Source: UBA4802 sp964509195
Lineage (GTDB): Bacteria > Spirochaetota > UBA4802 > UB4802
Length of the DNA: 64,000 nucleotides
Direction: 5' to 3'
Assembly (NCBI GenBank): GCA_964509195.1
Contig: CAZDWJ010000002.1
Span: 186,001 to 250,000, forward strand
Below the pieces are notes generated by a model, which worked only from the letters and a program-made list of their open reading frames with translations, did no database searches and was not told the origin of the DNA. Each line of letters begins with the position of its first letter. Position 1 is the stretch's first letter. Both the position numbers and the translations under genes were made by a program. Of this stretch, positions 45,176 through 54,176 are shown piece after piece.

Positions 45176-45964
45176 TTATATCACTTTAGCTTCATTGCGT
45201 AATTTTTCAACAAGCTTAGCAGCAGCGGTTTTTGCATCACCTTCTATTATTTCAGCCTTATGGTCTGAAACAGGGAAGAACATCTTAACGAATTTGGTTT
45301 TTGAGCCAGCATCACCAACTGTAGCTACGCCTAAGTCAGCGGCTTTCTTGACATCAAGTCGTTTCTTCTTAGCTTTCATAATACCCGGAAGGGTTGGATA
45401 CCGTGGCTGATTAATACCTGACTGAATTGTAAGAACTGCAGGCATTGCCATTTCTAACACTTCATTAAGTCCGCCTTCAAGCTCACGGTTAACAGTCATA
45501 GATTTTCCATCGCCACCAACTTCAATTTTTACCACATTAGTACAATGTGGCATGCCAAGCATGTCAGCAATCATAACACCAGTCACTGCTGCCTGGTCAT
45601 CTTCTGCCTGTACACCAGTCAAAACCAGATCAACACCACCCAGGCTTTCAACAGCTTTGCACAGTGCTGATGCAACTACGAAATTGTCGCCTGCATCAAC
45701 CTGTTCATCCTGAATCTGGATACCCCAGTCGCCACCCATTGCAAATGCCTGACGAATTTCTTTTGATGCACGCTCAGGACCAGCTGAAATAATGATTACT
45801 TCACCACCAAACTTCTCCTTCAGTTGCAGCGCAGCCTCAACAGCATATTCATCAAAATCATTCATTTTGAAAGCAATCTGGGATTCGTCGATCTTACTGT
45901 CGCCAATAATTTTGAATTTGGATTCCATATCTGGAACCTGCTTAACTAAGACAGCTATCTTCAT
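45176..45964 (-). CDS. etfB: Electron transfer flavoprotein beta subunit
   Basis: A 262-residue protein. KIAVLVKQVPDMESKFKI at the start, FDEYAVEAALQLKEK, GVQAEDDQAAVTGVMIADML and the adenine-binding region mark EtfB. AAAGGGAGTG precedes the ATG. First gene of the etfBA pair. The short AMP-type rather than bifurcating FAD motif cannot be settled by eye. Confidence 0.93.
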   Translation of the reverse strand: MKIAVLVKQVPDMESKFKIIGDSKIDESQIAFKMNDFDEYAVEAALQLKEKFGGEVIIISAGPERASKEIRQAFAMGGDWGIQIQDEQVDAGDNFVVASALCKAVESLGGVDLVLTGVQAEDDQAAVTGVMIADMLGMPHCTNVVKIEVGGDGKSMTVNRELEGGLNEVLEMAMPAVLTIQSGINQPRYPTLPGIMKAKKKRLDVKKAADLGVATVGDAGSKTKFVKMFFPVSDHKAEIIEGDAKTAAAKLVEKLRNEAKVI

Positions 45965-46196
45965 AGTCCCACTCCCTTTTATAAAATTTTATGCAAAAAA
46001 ATTAGAATAAGCCCATTTGTGCGCAATGGTATAAATTGCTTTTTATATGTCAAGATTTATTAGTATATTTCATTCTATAAATTTTATATACACTAAATTA
46101 TATAGTGTTTATTGTGAAAATGATAGGTAATGTTTTATTGCATTAGGGATGTTTAAAAAAATAGAATTTTAGTGAATTTTAGAATTATAAAATTTA

Positions 46197-48191
46197 TTAT
46201 TTTATCTTTTTTGCACGGCGTTTTGCAACGGGATATACTTCCTGACCTTTTGAGAGTAAATCAATATCTTTGGGGTTTAGCGGTTTGGCAAGAAGGACTC
46301 GGGTATCCACTTCTTTCACCTGCAAGAGTACTTTTTTTCGGGGTTTTTCAGAATCAATTGTATCATCATTATCAACAAAGGTTTCCAGAATACTTTCAAG
46401 TTCAATGCCATCTAAGCTGCCTAAATTAATTGCAACCATATCATCAGAATATGACTGTATTTTGCCCCAATATGGTATAGCCGAATATAGTTTTTTTGCC
46501 ACATCCAGTGATATGGTGTGCAATGAATACTTACTGTTATCTGATACAGTAAAATGTGCTATTACGACGCCGGTTTTAGTATCCATCAATTTTGCATTAA
46601 CTTCAATGTATCTATCGGAAAGTATATATTCTCCGTATAAGATATATGATATTTGAGGTATTTCGTTAGAGTTAATTGTTTCATTAAGAATGCTAAGTAT
46701 ATCATCTAAATTATTTGTTGGGAATTTTGCAACAATTCCCTGGCGCTTCGACAATGAAAAATTTCTATATCTTCCAAACTGTCCCATAGCAAAGTTTATT
46801 GAATTGGCTATTACTGCACCTGCATCAGCAAATGCAGGTACTGCAACATCAGGTGTGAAATTAAGAACCAGTACCAATGGAACATCCCGTGGCAATTCTT
46901 CTTTATCATAGCCTAAACGGAAAAACAACTTATCCCTTCGTTTCATCACTGCAATACTCATAATATCCTGAGTTTTTTGTGTAGGATTAAGAGCATGCAT
47001 TTTTTTAATTTCATCAAAGTATAGTTCAAAATAACCTAATGTTTCATATATGCGCATTAATTCCTGGCGTGCAGTGCTATTATTTGGGTTCAATGCTAAT
47101 GACAATCGTACAAAAAACAGTGATAAATCGGGAAAGCCTTTTTTGCGCAATTCCTGTGATGAAGTAAAATCGTCGTTGCTACTCTGTATTCTTACAGGAT
47201 GTCCTATTTTAATGTGTTCCAATAAACTGAGCTGTCGCATCTTCATTGCAATAAGGCTATTAAGATTGTCTTTTGATAGCGCCTTTTCATAATATGTAAG
47301 AGCCTGGTTTACTTCGCCTTTGTATTCATACATTAAGCCTAGATTATAATAAATTTCATTGCTGGCAATGTGTGGATAATTGGTAACTATCGCCTCGTAA
47401 TATGATATAGCATTTTGATAATCCCCCTGAACATACAACAAAAATCCCATATCCCGGTTTGCCTGAAGATGCGTTTTATTTATTATTAACGCTTTTTGTA
47501 ATTCATCAACAGCCTGGTTAAGATATGCTCTGTCGCCAGAATAAAAGTATTTTAGGTACAATAGTTCAGCAAGTTTCACGAATGCGTCAGGATATGTTTC
47601 CTTAGCGTCAATGGCTTTTTTAACAAAGGTTATTGCATCATCAAATCGCTTGTCTTTTGCCTTAATATCAGCATATAATAACAGTGCATCATAATAATAG
47701 GGGTCATTCTGCAAAATACGGTCAAGAAGACGTTTTGTCCAGAGCATCTTGCCCATCTTGTAATAAAGGTATGCCATCCCATACCGTGATTCATTATTGG
47801 TGTACGATAACTCATTTAAAGTATCATACAGTTTCATTGCTTCACGGTAACGACCCAAACCGGTATACGCTTTAGCCATTCCCAGCAGCGCCTGTTCATT
47901 ATTGGGGTATAGTTTTAGCACTTTCTCAAAAAGCTTGACTGATTCACTGTAGCCTTCGGTTTTGATATACGCATATCCTAACCCAAGCAATGCTTCTTTA
48001 TATTTTGGATTCTGTACAAGGGCACTCTGAAAAGAAACAATTGCCGAATATGCATTACCTGTTTCTAAGCTTTCCCAACCTTTTTTATTGTGATAAATAG
48101 CGTTTTTCTGCTGTTGTTTTACTGGTTCCTGACCATAAAGTATTATTGAACAGCAAAGAAAAAGAAGTATAGCGATATTTTTTCTGCTCAT
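46197..48191 (-). CDS. Secreted TPR protein with a TolB/FlgT-like C-terminal region
   Basis: A 664-residue protein with a signal peptide (about 1-21, ending ILYGQEP). About ten TPR repeats fill residues 30-400 (A-Y-x-x-x-G-x-x-x-A-x-x-x-Y pattern). Residues about 430-560 (VPLVLVLNFTPD...) resemble the nucleotide-free alpha/beta domain found in TolB N-termini and CsgG/FlgT-like proteins, and the last about 80 residues (VAINLGSLDGIELESILETF...VYPVAKRRAKK) resemble a FlgT C-terminal beta domain. It may be a periplasmic scaffold, perhaps for envelope or flagellar assembly; function unknown. It is divergent from mltG. Confidence 0.7.
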   Translation of the reverse strand: MSRKNIAILLFLCCSIILYGQEPVKQQQKNAIYHNKKGWESLETGNAYSAIVSFQSALVQNPKYKEALLGLGYAYIKTEGYSESVKLFEKVLKLYPNNEQALLGMAKAYTGLGRYREAMKLYDTLNELSYTNNESRYGMAYLYYKMGKMLWTKRLLDRILQNDPYYYDALLLYADIKAKDKRFDDAITFVKKAIDAKETYPDAFVKLAELLYLKYFYSGDRAYLNQAVDELQKALIINKTHLQANRDMGFLLYVQGDYQNAISYYEAIVTNYPHIASNEIYYNLGLMYEYKGEVNQALTYYEKALSKDNLNSLIAMKMRQLSLLEHIKIGHPVRIQSSNDDFTSSQELRKKGFPDLSLFFVRLSLALNPNNSTARQELMRIYETLGYFELYFDEIKKMHALNPTQKTQDIMSIAVMKRRDKLFFRLGYDKEELPRDVPLVLVLNFTPDVAVPAFADAGAVIANSINFAMGQFGRYRNFSLSKRQGIVAKFPTNNLDDILSILNETINSNEIPQISYILYGEYILSDRYIEVNAKLMDTKTGVVIAHFTVSDNSKYSLHTISLDVAKKLYSAIPYWGKIQSYSDDMVAINLGSLDGIELESILETFVDNDDTIDSEKPRKKVLLQVKEVDTRVLLAKPLNPKDIDLLSKGQEVYPVAKRRAKKIK

Positions 48192-48305
48192 TTGTTTTTT
48201 TATTGATAAAATTATAGTATTAAAAGCCAGAGTTATTAGATAGCAAACTTATTCTTGAAGTCAACAAAATATTTATTTTATTACAAGTAAATAAAAATTA
48301 TCATA

Positions 48306-49316
48306 ATGAAAGAAATAAAATCAATAATAGTATCGGTAATTCTACTGGTAATAATTTTTGCAATAGTCTTCTGGTTATTTAACCATGCACCACGGCATAT
48401 GCAGAGTGATACAATTACCATACAACCTGGTATGAATCTCTATCAGGTTGCCTATTATCTCAAATCAAAAAATTGTATAACCAGTGCATCGTTCTTCTAC
48501 ATAACTGGGCGCCTTCTTAATGCTACAGATGTCAAAGCAGGTAACTACCGCATATATAAAGGGGAAACAAGCTTTTCCATATTGATGAAAATAACCAGAG
48601 GAAAGTTTGTAACAAAAAAGATTACTATTCCTGAAGGGTATACCATATACGATATTGCCCGGGTGCTTTCTGAAAATGATATTTGCTCTGAAGGCAGTTT
48701 TTTATACTGGGCACAATCGCCTTCATTTTTAGCTACTCTAGGAATATATGCACAAACCGCAGAAGGGTATTTGTTCCCCGATACTTATGTAATACCCGAG
48801 AATACAGACCCACGCGATATAATACTACGTCTGGTAAATCAAACCAAAAAGGTGATACACGATATCCAAGATTCAATTGAGGTTCAGTACTCTAACCTTC
48901 ATCAGATACTTACAATCGCGTCACTGGTTGAAAAAGAAGCAAAGGTAAACAACGAAAGACCACTTGTAGCTGCAGTGTTTTATAACAGGTTAAAACTAAA
49001 AATGAAATTAGACTGTGATTCTACAATACAGTATGGCCTGAAAAAATTTGGCAAACGGCTTACCTATGATGATTTAAATTCGGACACTCCGTATAATACA
49101 TACAGATATGCAGGTTTACCCCCAACACCCATTTGTAATCCGGGAAAGCGTTCAATACTTGCAGCCTGTAACCCTGCAAATGTAGCATATCTGTTTTTTG
49201 TTGCGCGAAATGATGGCTCACACTATTTCTCTAAAACATTGAGTGAACACAATAAGGCAGTGGATTTTTATCAAAAAGGTATTAATAATGGCTTTAAAGA
49301 CAGACAAAAATATTGA
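48306..49316 (+). CDS. mltG: Endolytic murein transglycosylase MltG
   Basis: A 336-residue inner-membrane protein with one N-terminal segment (about 5-25), a LysM-like part and the YceG domain. The catalytic glutamate is in IASLVEKEAKVNNERPLVAAVFYNRL, split here as SLVEKEAK and AAVFYNRL. YAGLPPTPICNPG and a final YFSKTLSEHN are typical. MltG cuts new glycan strands and sets their length. It overlaps the following U32 gene by 29 bases. Confidence 0.92.
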   Translation: MKEIKSIIVSVILLVIIFAIVFWLFNHAPRHMQSDTITIQPGMNLYQVAYYLKSKNCITSASFFYITGRLLNATDVKAGNYRIYKGETSFSILMKITRGKFVTKKITIPEGYTIYDIARVLSENDICSEGSFLYWAQSPSFLATLGIYAQTAEGYLFPDTYVIPENTDPRDIILRLVNQTKKVIHDIQDSIEVQYSNLHQILTIASLVEKEAKVNNERPLVAAVFYNRLKLKMKLDCDSTIQYGLKKFGKRLTYDDLNSDTPYNTYRYAGLPPTPICNPGKRSILAACNPANVAYLFFVARNDGSHYFSKTLSEHNKAVDFYQKGINNGFKDRQKY

Positions 49317-50505
49317 ACTGGTTGCACCTGCTGGAAATTTTGAAAAACTTAAAGCAGCAGTGCACTACGGCGCAGATGCAGTTTATTTTGGAGGTCAGGA
49401 GTTCAACCTCAGGGCAACAACAAAGAATTTCAGTTTAGAAGATATTGAAAAAGCGGTAGAGTATGCTCACAATCACAATGTGAGAGCCATATTTTTATTG
49501 AATGCTTTTCTACACGAATCTGATATAGCACCAGCAAAAGAATATATTCAGCACATCAAACATATTCCGTTTGATGCAATAATGGTGTCTGATCCCGGTA
49601 TGGCGCTGCTTGTGCGTGAATCTTTCAATCTTCCCCTGCACCTTTCAACGCAAATGTCCACATTAAATCATCTTGCAATTAATTTCTGGGAAAAGCAGGG
49701 AATATCACGTATTGTCCTTGCCCGCGAAACGACCCTGGAAGAAATCAAGAAAATCCGTGAACATACAGACATCGAGCTAGAAATATTTTGCCACGGTGCT
49801 TTGTGCATTTCGTATTCCGGGAGGTGTTTGCTCAGTCGCTATCTTTCTGGACGCGATGCAAATCAGGGCAATTGTTCTCATCCCTGTCGATGGAAGTATT
49901 CACTTATTGAAGAAAAACGGCCTGGAAATCATCTTGACATCATTGAGTATGCTCATGGAACTGAGATACTTTCATCAAAGGATTTATGTTTGATTAATAA
50001 AATTTCAGATTATATTACAGCAGGTGTTAACGCCTTCAAAATAGAAGGCAGAATGAAATCATTATATTATACTGCCAATGTTACACGTATCTATCGCCAT
50101 GCTATTGATACATTTTTGAATGGTGGCGATAGTAACCGGTATAGTGACTTCTGGCGTCAAGAACTTGATCTTGTAAGCCACCGGCCTTACACTGATGATC
50201 TTTTCAATGAATTCGCAAATCAATCATTTGACGGCGTGCCATACATAAAAAAAACATTATTTATGGGATACTGTGTTGACGCTAAAAAAAGCCTTATTAA
50301 AGTGTTCAATCCAATATATAAAGGCGATAGTTTACAGGTAATTTATCCTATAGTAAACAATCAGATACACGATACAACAGTAATTGTAACCGATACTATA
50401 GTAAATGATACAAGCGTAGAAATGGCACAACCCAATACTGTTGCAACAATTATATTTGACAAACCTTTGCAAAAATGGGCAATCTTGCGCAAACAGATGG
50501 AATAA
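49288..50505 (+). CDS. U32-family peptidase-like protein, probable tRNA hydroxylation factor
   Basis: A 405-residue protein. ATG 49288 follows AAGGT and fits the family start (ELVAPAGNFEKLKAAVHYGA). The frame extends to 49243 inside mltG. The U32 signature EIFCHGALCISYSGRCLLS plus NCSHPCRWKY gives the cysteines that hold an iron-sulfur cluster. By its length and the C-terminal small domain it resembles TrhP/YrrO/YegQ, involved in hydroxylation of uridine-34 in tRNA, more than RlhA. The region near 50091-50132 carries an inverted pair of the GCGATAG word. Confidence 0.85.
   Translation: MALKTDKNIELVAPAGNFEKLKAAVHYGADAVYFGGQEFNLRATTKNFSLEDIEKAVEYAHNHNVRAIFLLNAFLHESDIAPAKEYIQHIKHIPFDAIMVSDPGMALLVRESFNLPLHLSTQMSTLNHLAINFWEKQGISRIVLARETTLEEIKKIREHTDIELEIFCHGALCISYSGRCLLSRYLSGRDANQGNCSHPCRWKYSLIEEKRPGNHLDIIEYAHGTEILSSKDLCLINKISDYITAGVNAFKIEGRMKSLYYTANVTRIYRHAIDTFLNGGDSNRYSDFWRQELDLVSHRPYTDDLFNEFANQSFDGVPYIKKTLFMGYCVDAKKSLIKVFNPIYKGDSLQVIYPIVNNQIHDTTVIVTDTIVNDTSVEMAQPNTVATIIFDKPLQKWAILRKQME
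50091..50132. repeat. Inverted pair of the GCGATAG word in the U32 gene
   Basis: CTATCGCCA (50091-50099) and TGGCGATAG (50124-50132) are exact reverse complements 24 bases apart. Confidence 0.55.
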
Positions 50506-50572
50506 ATTATAGGTGAAAAAAGAAATTACCAGAAGATTTCTTGCAAATATATTGTTTTCAATGGAGGAATGA

Positions 50573-51826
50573 ATGATTCAAAAACCACCGGGAGTTGAGG
50601 ACATTTTCCCTGACAGATCACCAAAATTCAATTTTATAATCAATACAGCTAAAGAAGTCTTTCAGCTTTATAACTATCGTGAAGTTATTTTGCCAGTAAT
50701 GGAATATACAGAGGTATTTGCCCGTGGAATTGGTGATTCATCAGATATCGTTACAAAAGAGATGTTTACTTTTGAAGACCGTGGTGGCAGAAGCTTAACG
50801 CTTAGACCAGAAGGTACCGCTTCAATGGTACGCGCGTACGTTGAGAATGGCGAATATAACCGGTTAGCCCTGTGCAAGTTTTTTTACCATGGTCCTATGT
50901 TCAGAGCAGAACGTCCACAAAAGGGGCGATTGAGACAGTTCAATCAATTTGGAGCTGAAATGTTTGGTAGTGATTATCCCTGGTATGACTTTGAAGTAAT
51001 ATCATTAATGAATGAGATAACAACGCGATTACAAATTAAAAACTATACTTTACTTATTAATTCAATTGGATGCCCTGATTGTCGTAGACCCTATGTGGGA
51101 GAGCTTTTTAAATATTATTCTTTACATGAACAGGAGTTATGTGAGGATTGCAAAAAAAGGCTCTACACAAATCCTTTACGATTACTTGATTGCAAAGTAG
51201 AAGGTTGTATAACATTAAAACAGGATGCACCTAAGATCAACCAGTATCTTTGTCAATCCTGTAATGATCATTTTCATAAGACAAGGGATCTACTTGAAGA
51301 ACATTCGATACAGTATATTCATGACCCACTTTTAGTGAGAGGTCTTGATTATTATACTAAAACAACATTTGAGTTTGTTACCACTAAATTGGGAGGACAA
51401 AATGCTTTTGCGGCTGGTGGAAGGTATAATAATCTGGTTGAACTTTTTGGAGGAAAACCTACTCCTGCAGTTGGATTTGCTGCTGGAATAGAACGCATTG
51501 AATTGTTGCTGGAAGAATTATCATTAAAAGAATATCTTGATGTATATATTGCTTATTCTAGTAATAATGCGTTACCTGTTGTTATAAAAATTGCAAAAGA
51601 ATTAAGGCGCAATAATATATCATGCGATTTTGATCCAACAGCTAAAGGCTTTAAAACGCAATTTAAGCGTGCTGACCGTGAAAATGCCAGATTTTCACTT
51701 ATTTTTGGTGATGATGAGATTGCAAAAAACACTGCAACCATTAAAGATATGTCATCTGGCAATCAGGTGCAAATACCAATTGATTCTGTTATACAATATT
51801 TTAAAGAAATATCGACTACAGGATAA
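50573..51826 (+). CDS. hisS: Histidyl-tRNA synthetase
   Basis: A 417-residue class II synthetase. Motif 1 region near ILPVMEYTEVFARGIG, motif 2 in FRAERPQKGRLRQFNQFG, histidine-specific LVRGLDYYTKTTFEFV and motif 3 in PAVGFAAGIERIELL are all there, with an anticodon-binding domain at the end. GGAGGA precedes the ATG. A small CxxC-type insertion at CPDC, CEDC, CKVEGC and CQSC is typical of many bacterial HisS. Confidence 0.95.
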   Translation: MIQKPPGVEDIFPDRSPKFNFIINTAKEVFQLYNYREVILPVMEYTEVFARGIGDSSDIVTKEMFTFEDRGGRSLTLRPEGTASMVRAYVENGEYNRLALCKFFYHGPMFRAERPQKGRLRQFNQFGAEMFGSDYPWYDFEVISLMNEITTRLQIKNYTLLINSIGCPDCRRPYVGELFKYYSLHEQELCEDCKKRLYTNPLRLLDCKVEGCITLKQDAPKINQYLCQSCNDHFHKTRDLLEEHSIQYIHDPLLVRGLDYYTKTTFEFVTTKLGGQNAFAAGGRYNNLVELFGGKPTPAVGFAAGIERIELLLEELSLKEYLDVYIAYSSNNALPVVIKIAKELRRNNISCDFDPTAKGFKTQFKRADRENARFSLIFGDDEIAKNTATIKDMSSGNQVQIPIDSVIQYFKEISTTG

Positions 51827-51927
51827 TCTAAACAATAAAATACTTTACTTATTTATTATATATTCTATCTTGATATGACTTAGTAAAACAACTAATATTT
51901 GAGAAAAGTGGTTGTTAACGTTATATC

Positions 51928-53760
51928 ATGAACATTGATAATAAAATTCAGCGTTTTCCTTTTGTGCAGGGACTACTAGCTAAAGAATCATATGTGTATG
52001 ACATTTTAGCTGAAATAGACCATTTGCAGAAACTATCGCTACCTGATGGTAAAATGGAAATGGCGACCCTGCAGGTGCTTCAATCTTCCAGAAGTATTCC
52101 CATTCCTTTTACAACTTCCCGTAATAATCAGATAAATTATTTAATTACCCAATTAATAAATTCTTACCCTGATCACGTAAAGAAACTTATAACATTTAGT
52201 TTTTATGTTGAAGAAAAAACAAAAAAGCTGGATATCAATGAAAAAGAAGAATTTTGTGTCGACATTTCTGATGAAGAATATAACCGACTGCAATCAATGC
52301 GGGATGAAATATCAAAGCAAAACTTGCTCTCACTGTTAAAACAGTATCGTCTATTTAATCTATCAAAACTTATAAAGAAATCTATAAATAAGAACGACCT
52401 TAATAGAATAGTAAAATCAGAGTTGGGTACTACTATTTTTACATTCAAGCATTACACTATAGACAAAAACCATATTGAATTGGCAGAAGATTATTGTTTT
52501 CATGCTGATAACTATCTGGCAGTGAAAGCAACATTGAATTTTAAAACATTTAAAAACATTATTGCTCAACATGCTGATATGATATTACATAGATTAAAAA
52601 AATTTGGAATTATATCCTATGATTTCAGTGATTATCGCGATGCAAAATTAGATTATATTTTCAATGTGCTACTTGATGATCTAGCTTCTTTATTATCAGA
52701 AAGTGATTTAGCTGAGGTCAAAAATCTTCAAGCTTTCAGAAATTGTTTACTGAAAGTAGATTCATTGCTTGACCCAGTTGATGCATTTAATAACGATATT
52801 ATTTCATTAATCCGAGAGCATAAATTATGTTCACAGGATGACATTATCAGCACAATACCAGAAATTGATGAAAATTTAATAGAAAAATGGCGCGAATCAA
52901 ATAATAGAAAAAATGCAAAAATCTTAACATATAAAGATCCGGATACTAATCAATGGTATTATGTGGATGGACCAGTGTTTATTAATTATATTTCAGATTG
53001 TAACCAATTAATAATTTATCAAAAGGAAAAATTGGAAAAGCTACGTTATCTTGAAAAAGAAAAAATTAAGAATCATTACAATATTCTCATAAAAATTGCT
53101 GAAAATGCAATAACCGGAAATATTGATGAACTGAACATTAATTCAGAACAAAAGGAAATTCTACAAAAAATTCTTGATGATTTCAAATCACAAAAAAAAG
53201 AGGTGAAGCCCTCTCCACAAACAACAACAGTGAAAGAATTTAAACAAAAAAAATCTTTAATTTCCAGAATAATTGAAGCAATAGCATCCCTTTTTAGAAG
53301 AAAAAAAATAATCAAACCAATAACAGAGACACATGTGTACTCATCACCAGTGCATCAACTCAGCAAACAGGCTCGCAACCTGTATGATACAATAAGTTCA
53401 ATCAACAGGAACATTATTGCGCTATCTGAAGTAATGGATATTACCGATGAGAATGAATCAGAAGTAAGTGAAATAATTGAAGAATTGAGGGATACCGGTT
53501 TAAAGATAGTGATACCGATATATAATGCCCGTAAAGTCCTGTATCCACGACGAAGCCAGAAATTACTGATTCCGGATATAGAATATATTTTAGTTTCACC
53601 AGTAGTGATTCGATCGTATGATGCAATAAAGGAATTTTGTGATTCACTTGTAGGTAAAAAATTAAATGGTGAGATAATCCCTTCATCGGGGATTATAGCG
53701 ATAGAGAAGTATCTGCACACTCTCTATCGCCAAAAAAGAAATGTAATGATGAAAAAATGA
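51928..53760 (+). CDS. Large protein of unknown function
   Basis: A 610-residue, highly charged, mainly helical protein with no signal peptide or membrane segment. The first 430 residues alternate helical stretches and lysine-rich linkers. A basic segment at about 440-465 (LISRIIEAIASLFRRKKIIK) could contact a membrane or nucleic acid. I recognise no domain. Its stop abuts that of the convergent zinc-ribbon gene, and a GCGATAG inverted pair lies near its 3' end. Confidence 0.65.
   Translation: MNIDNKIQRFPFVQGLLAKESYVYDILAEIDHLQKLSLPDGKMEMATLQVLQSSRSIPIPFTTSRNNQINYLITQLINSYPDHVKKLITFSFYVEEKTKKLDINEKEEFCVDISDEEYNRLQSMRDEISKQNLLSLLKQYRLFNLSKLIKKSINKNDLNRIVKSELGTTIFTFKHYTIDKNHIELAEDYCFHADNYLAVKATLNFKTFKNIIAQHADMILHRLKKFGIISYDFSDYRDAKLDYIFNVLLDDLASLLSESDLAEVKNLQAFRNCLLKVDSLLDPVDAFNNDIISLIREHKLCSQDDIISTIPEIDENLIEKWRESNNRKNAKILTYKDPDTNQWYYVDGPVFINYISDCNQLIIYQKEKLEKLRYLEKEKIKNHYNILIKIAENAITGNIDELNINSEQKEILQKILDDFKSQKKEVKPSPQTTTVKEFKQKKSLISRIIEAIASLFRRKKIIKPITETHVYSSPVHQLSKQARNLYDTISSINRNIIALSEVMDITDENESEVSEIIEELRDTGLKIVIPIYNARKVLYPRRSQKLLIPDIEYILVSPVVIRSYDAIKEFCDSLVGKKLNGEIIPSSGIIAIEKYLHTLYRQKRNVMMKK
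53698..53730. repeat. Inverted pair of the GCGATAG word near the 3' end of the unknown gene
   Basis: GCGATAGAGA (53698-53707) and TCTCTATCGC (53721-53730) are exact reverse complements with a 13-base loop, 30 bases before the stop codon. It may also act as a weak transcription end. Confidence 0.55.
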
Positions 53761-54030
53761 TTAATCTAAATCAACACTGCATGAATCAGATGAACATGAT
53801 GCACATGCAGGATCAGTTGTTGAAGTTTTAGCGGATTTCCCATTTCCGTTATTTTTGTAATCTGTAACATAGAAGCCAGAACCTTTAAATATAATCCCTG
53901 CTCCAGAACCTATTAACCGCTTTACATCACCACCACATTTTGAACATGTTTTAAGTGGTTCTTCTTTTATTGAGTGAAAAATTTCAAATTTATCGTTACA
54001 AGAGGTACAGACATATTCATAGGTTGGCAT
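53761..54030 (-). CDS. FmdB-family zinc-ribbon protein
   Basis: An 89-residue protein with the FmdB putative regulatory signature: MPTYEYVCTSCNDKFEIFHS, then CSKCGG, a four-cysteine zinc ribbon. The tail is rich in Cys and Ser (CASCSSDSCSVD), which is common for this group. AGGAGGGT precedes the ATG. The exact role of this widespread small protein is unknown. Confidence 0.87.
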   Translation of the reverse strand: MPTYEYVCTSCNDKFEIFHSIKEEPLKTCSKCGGDVKRLIGSGAGIIFKGSGFYVTDYKNNGNGKSAKTSTTDPACASCSSDSCSVDLD

Positions 54031-54176
54031 TACAACCCTCCTTATTATTCTGATACTTGATAACTTAATTAATTAAAATGAATAGTATATATTTAATAAA
54101 AGTATAATTAATTTTTATTATTTTAGCAACATTTTAATCATTTTTCTGCAAAAAAAAGTAATAAATTTAAAACGCG

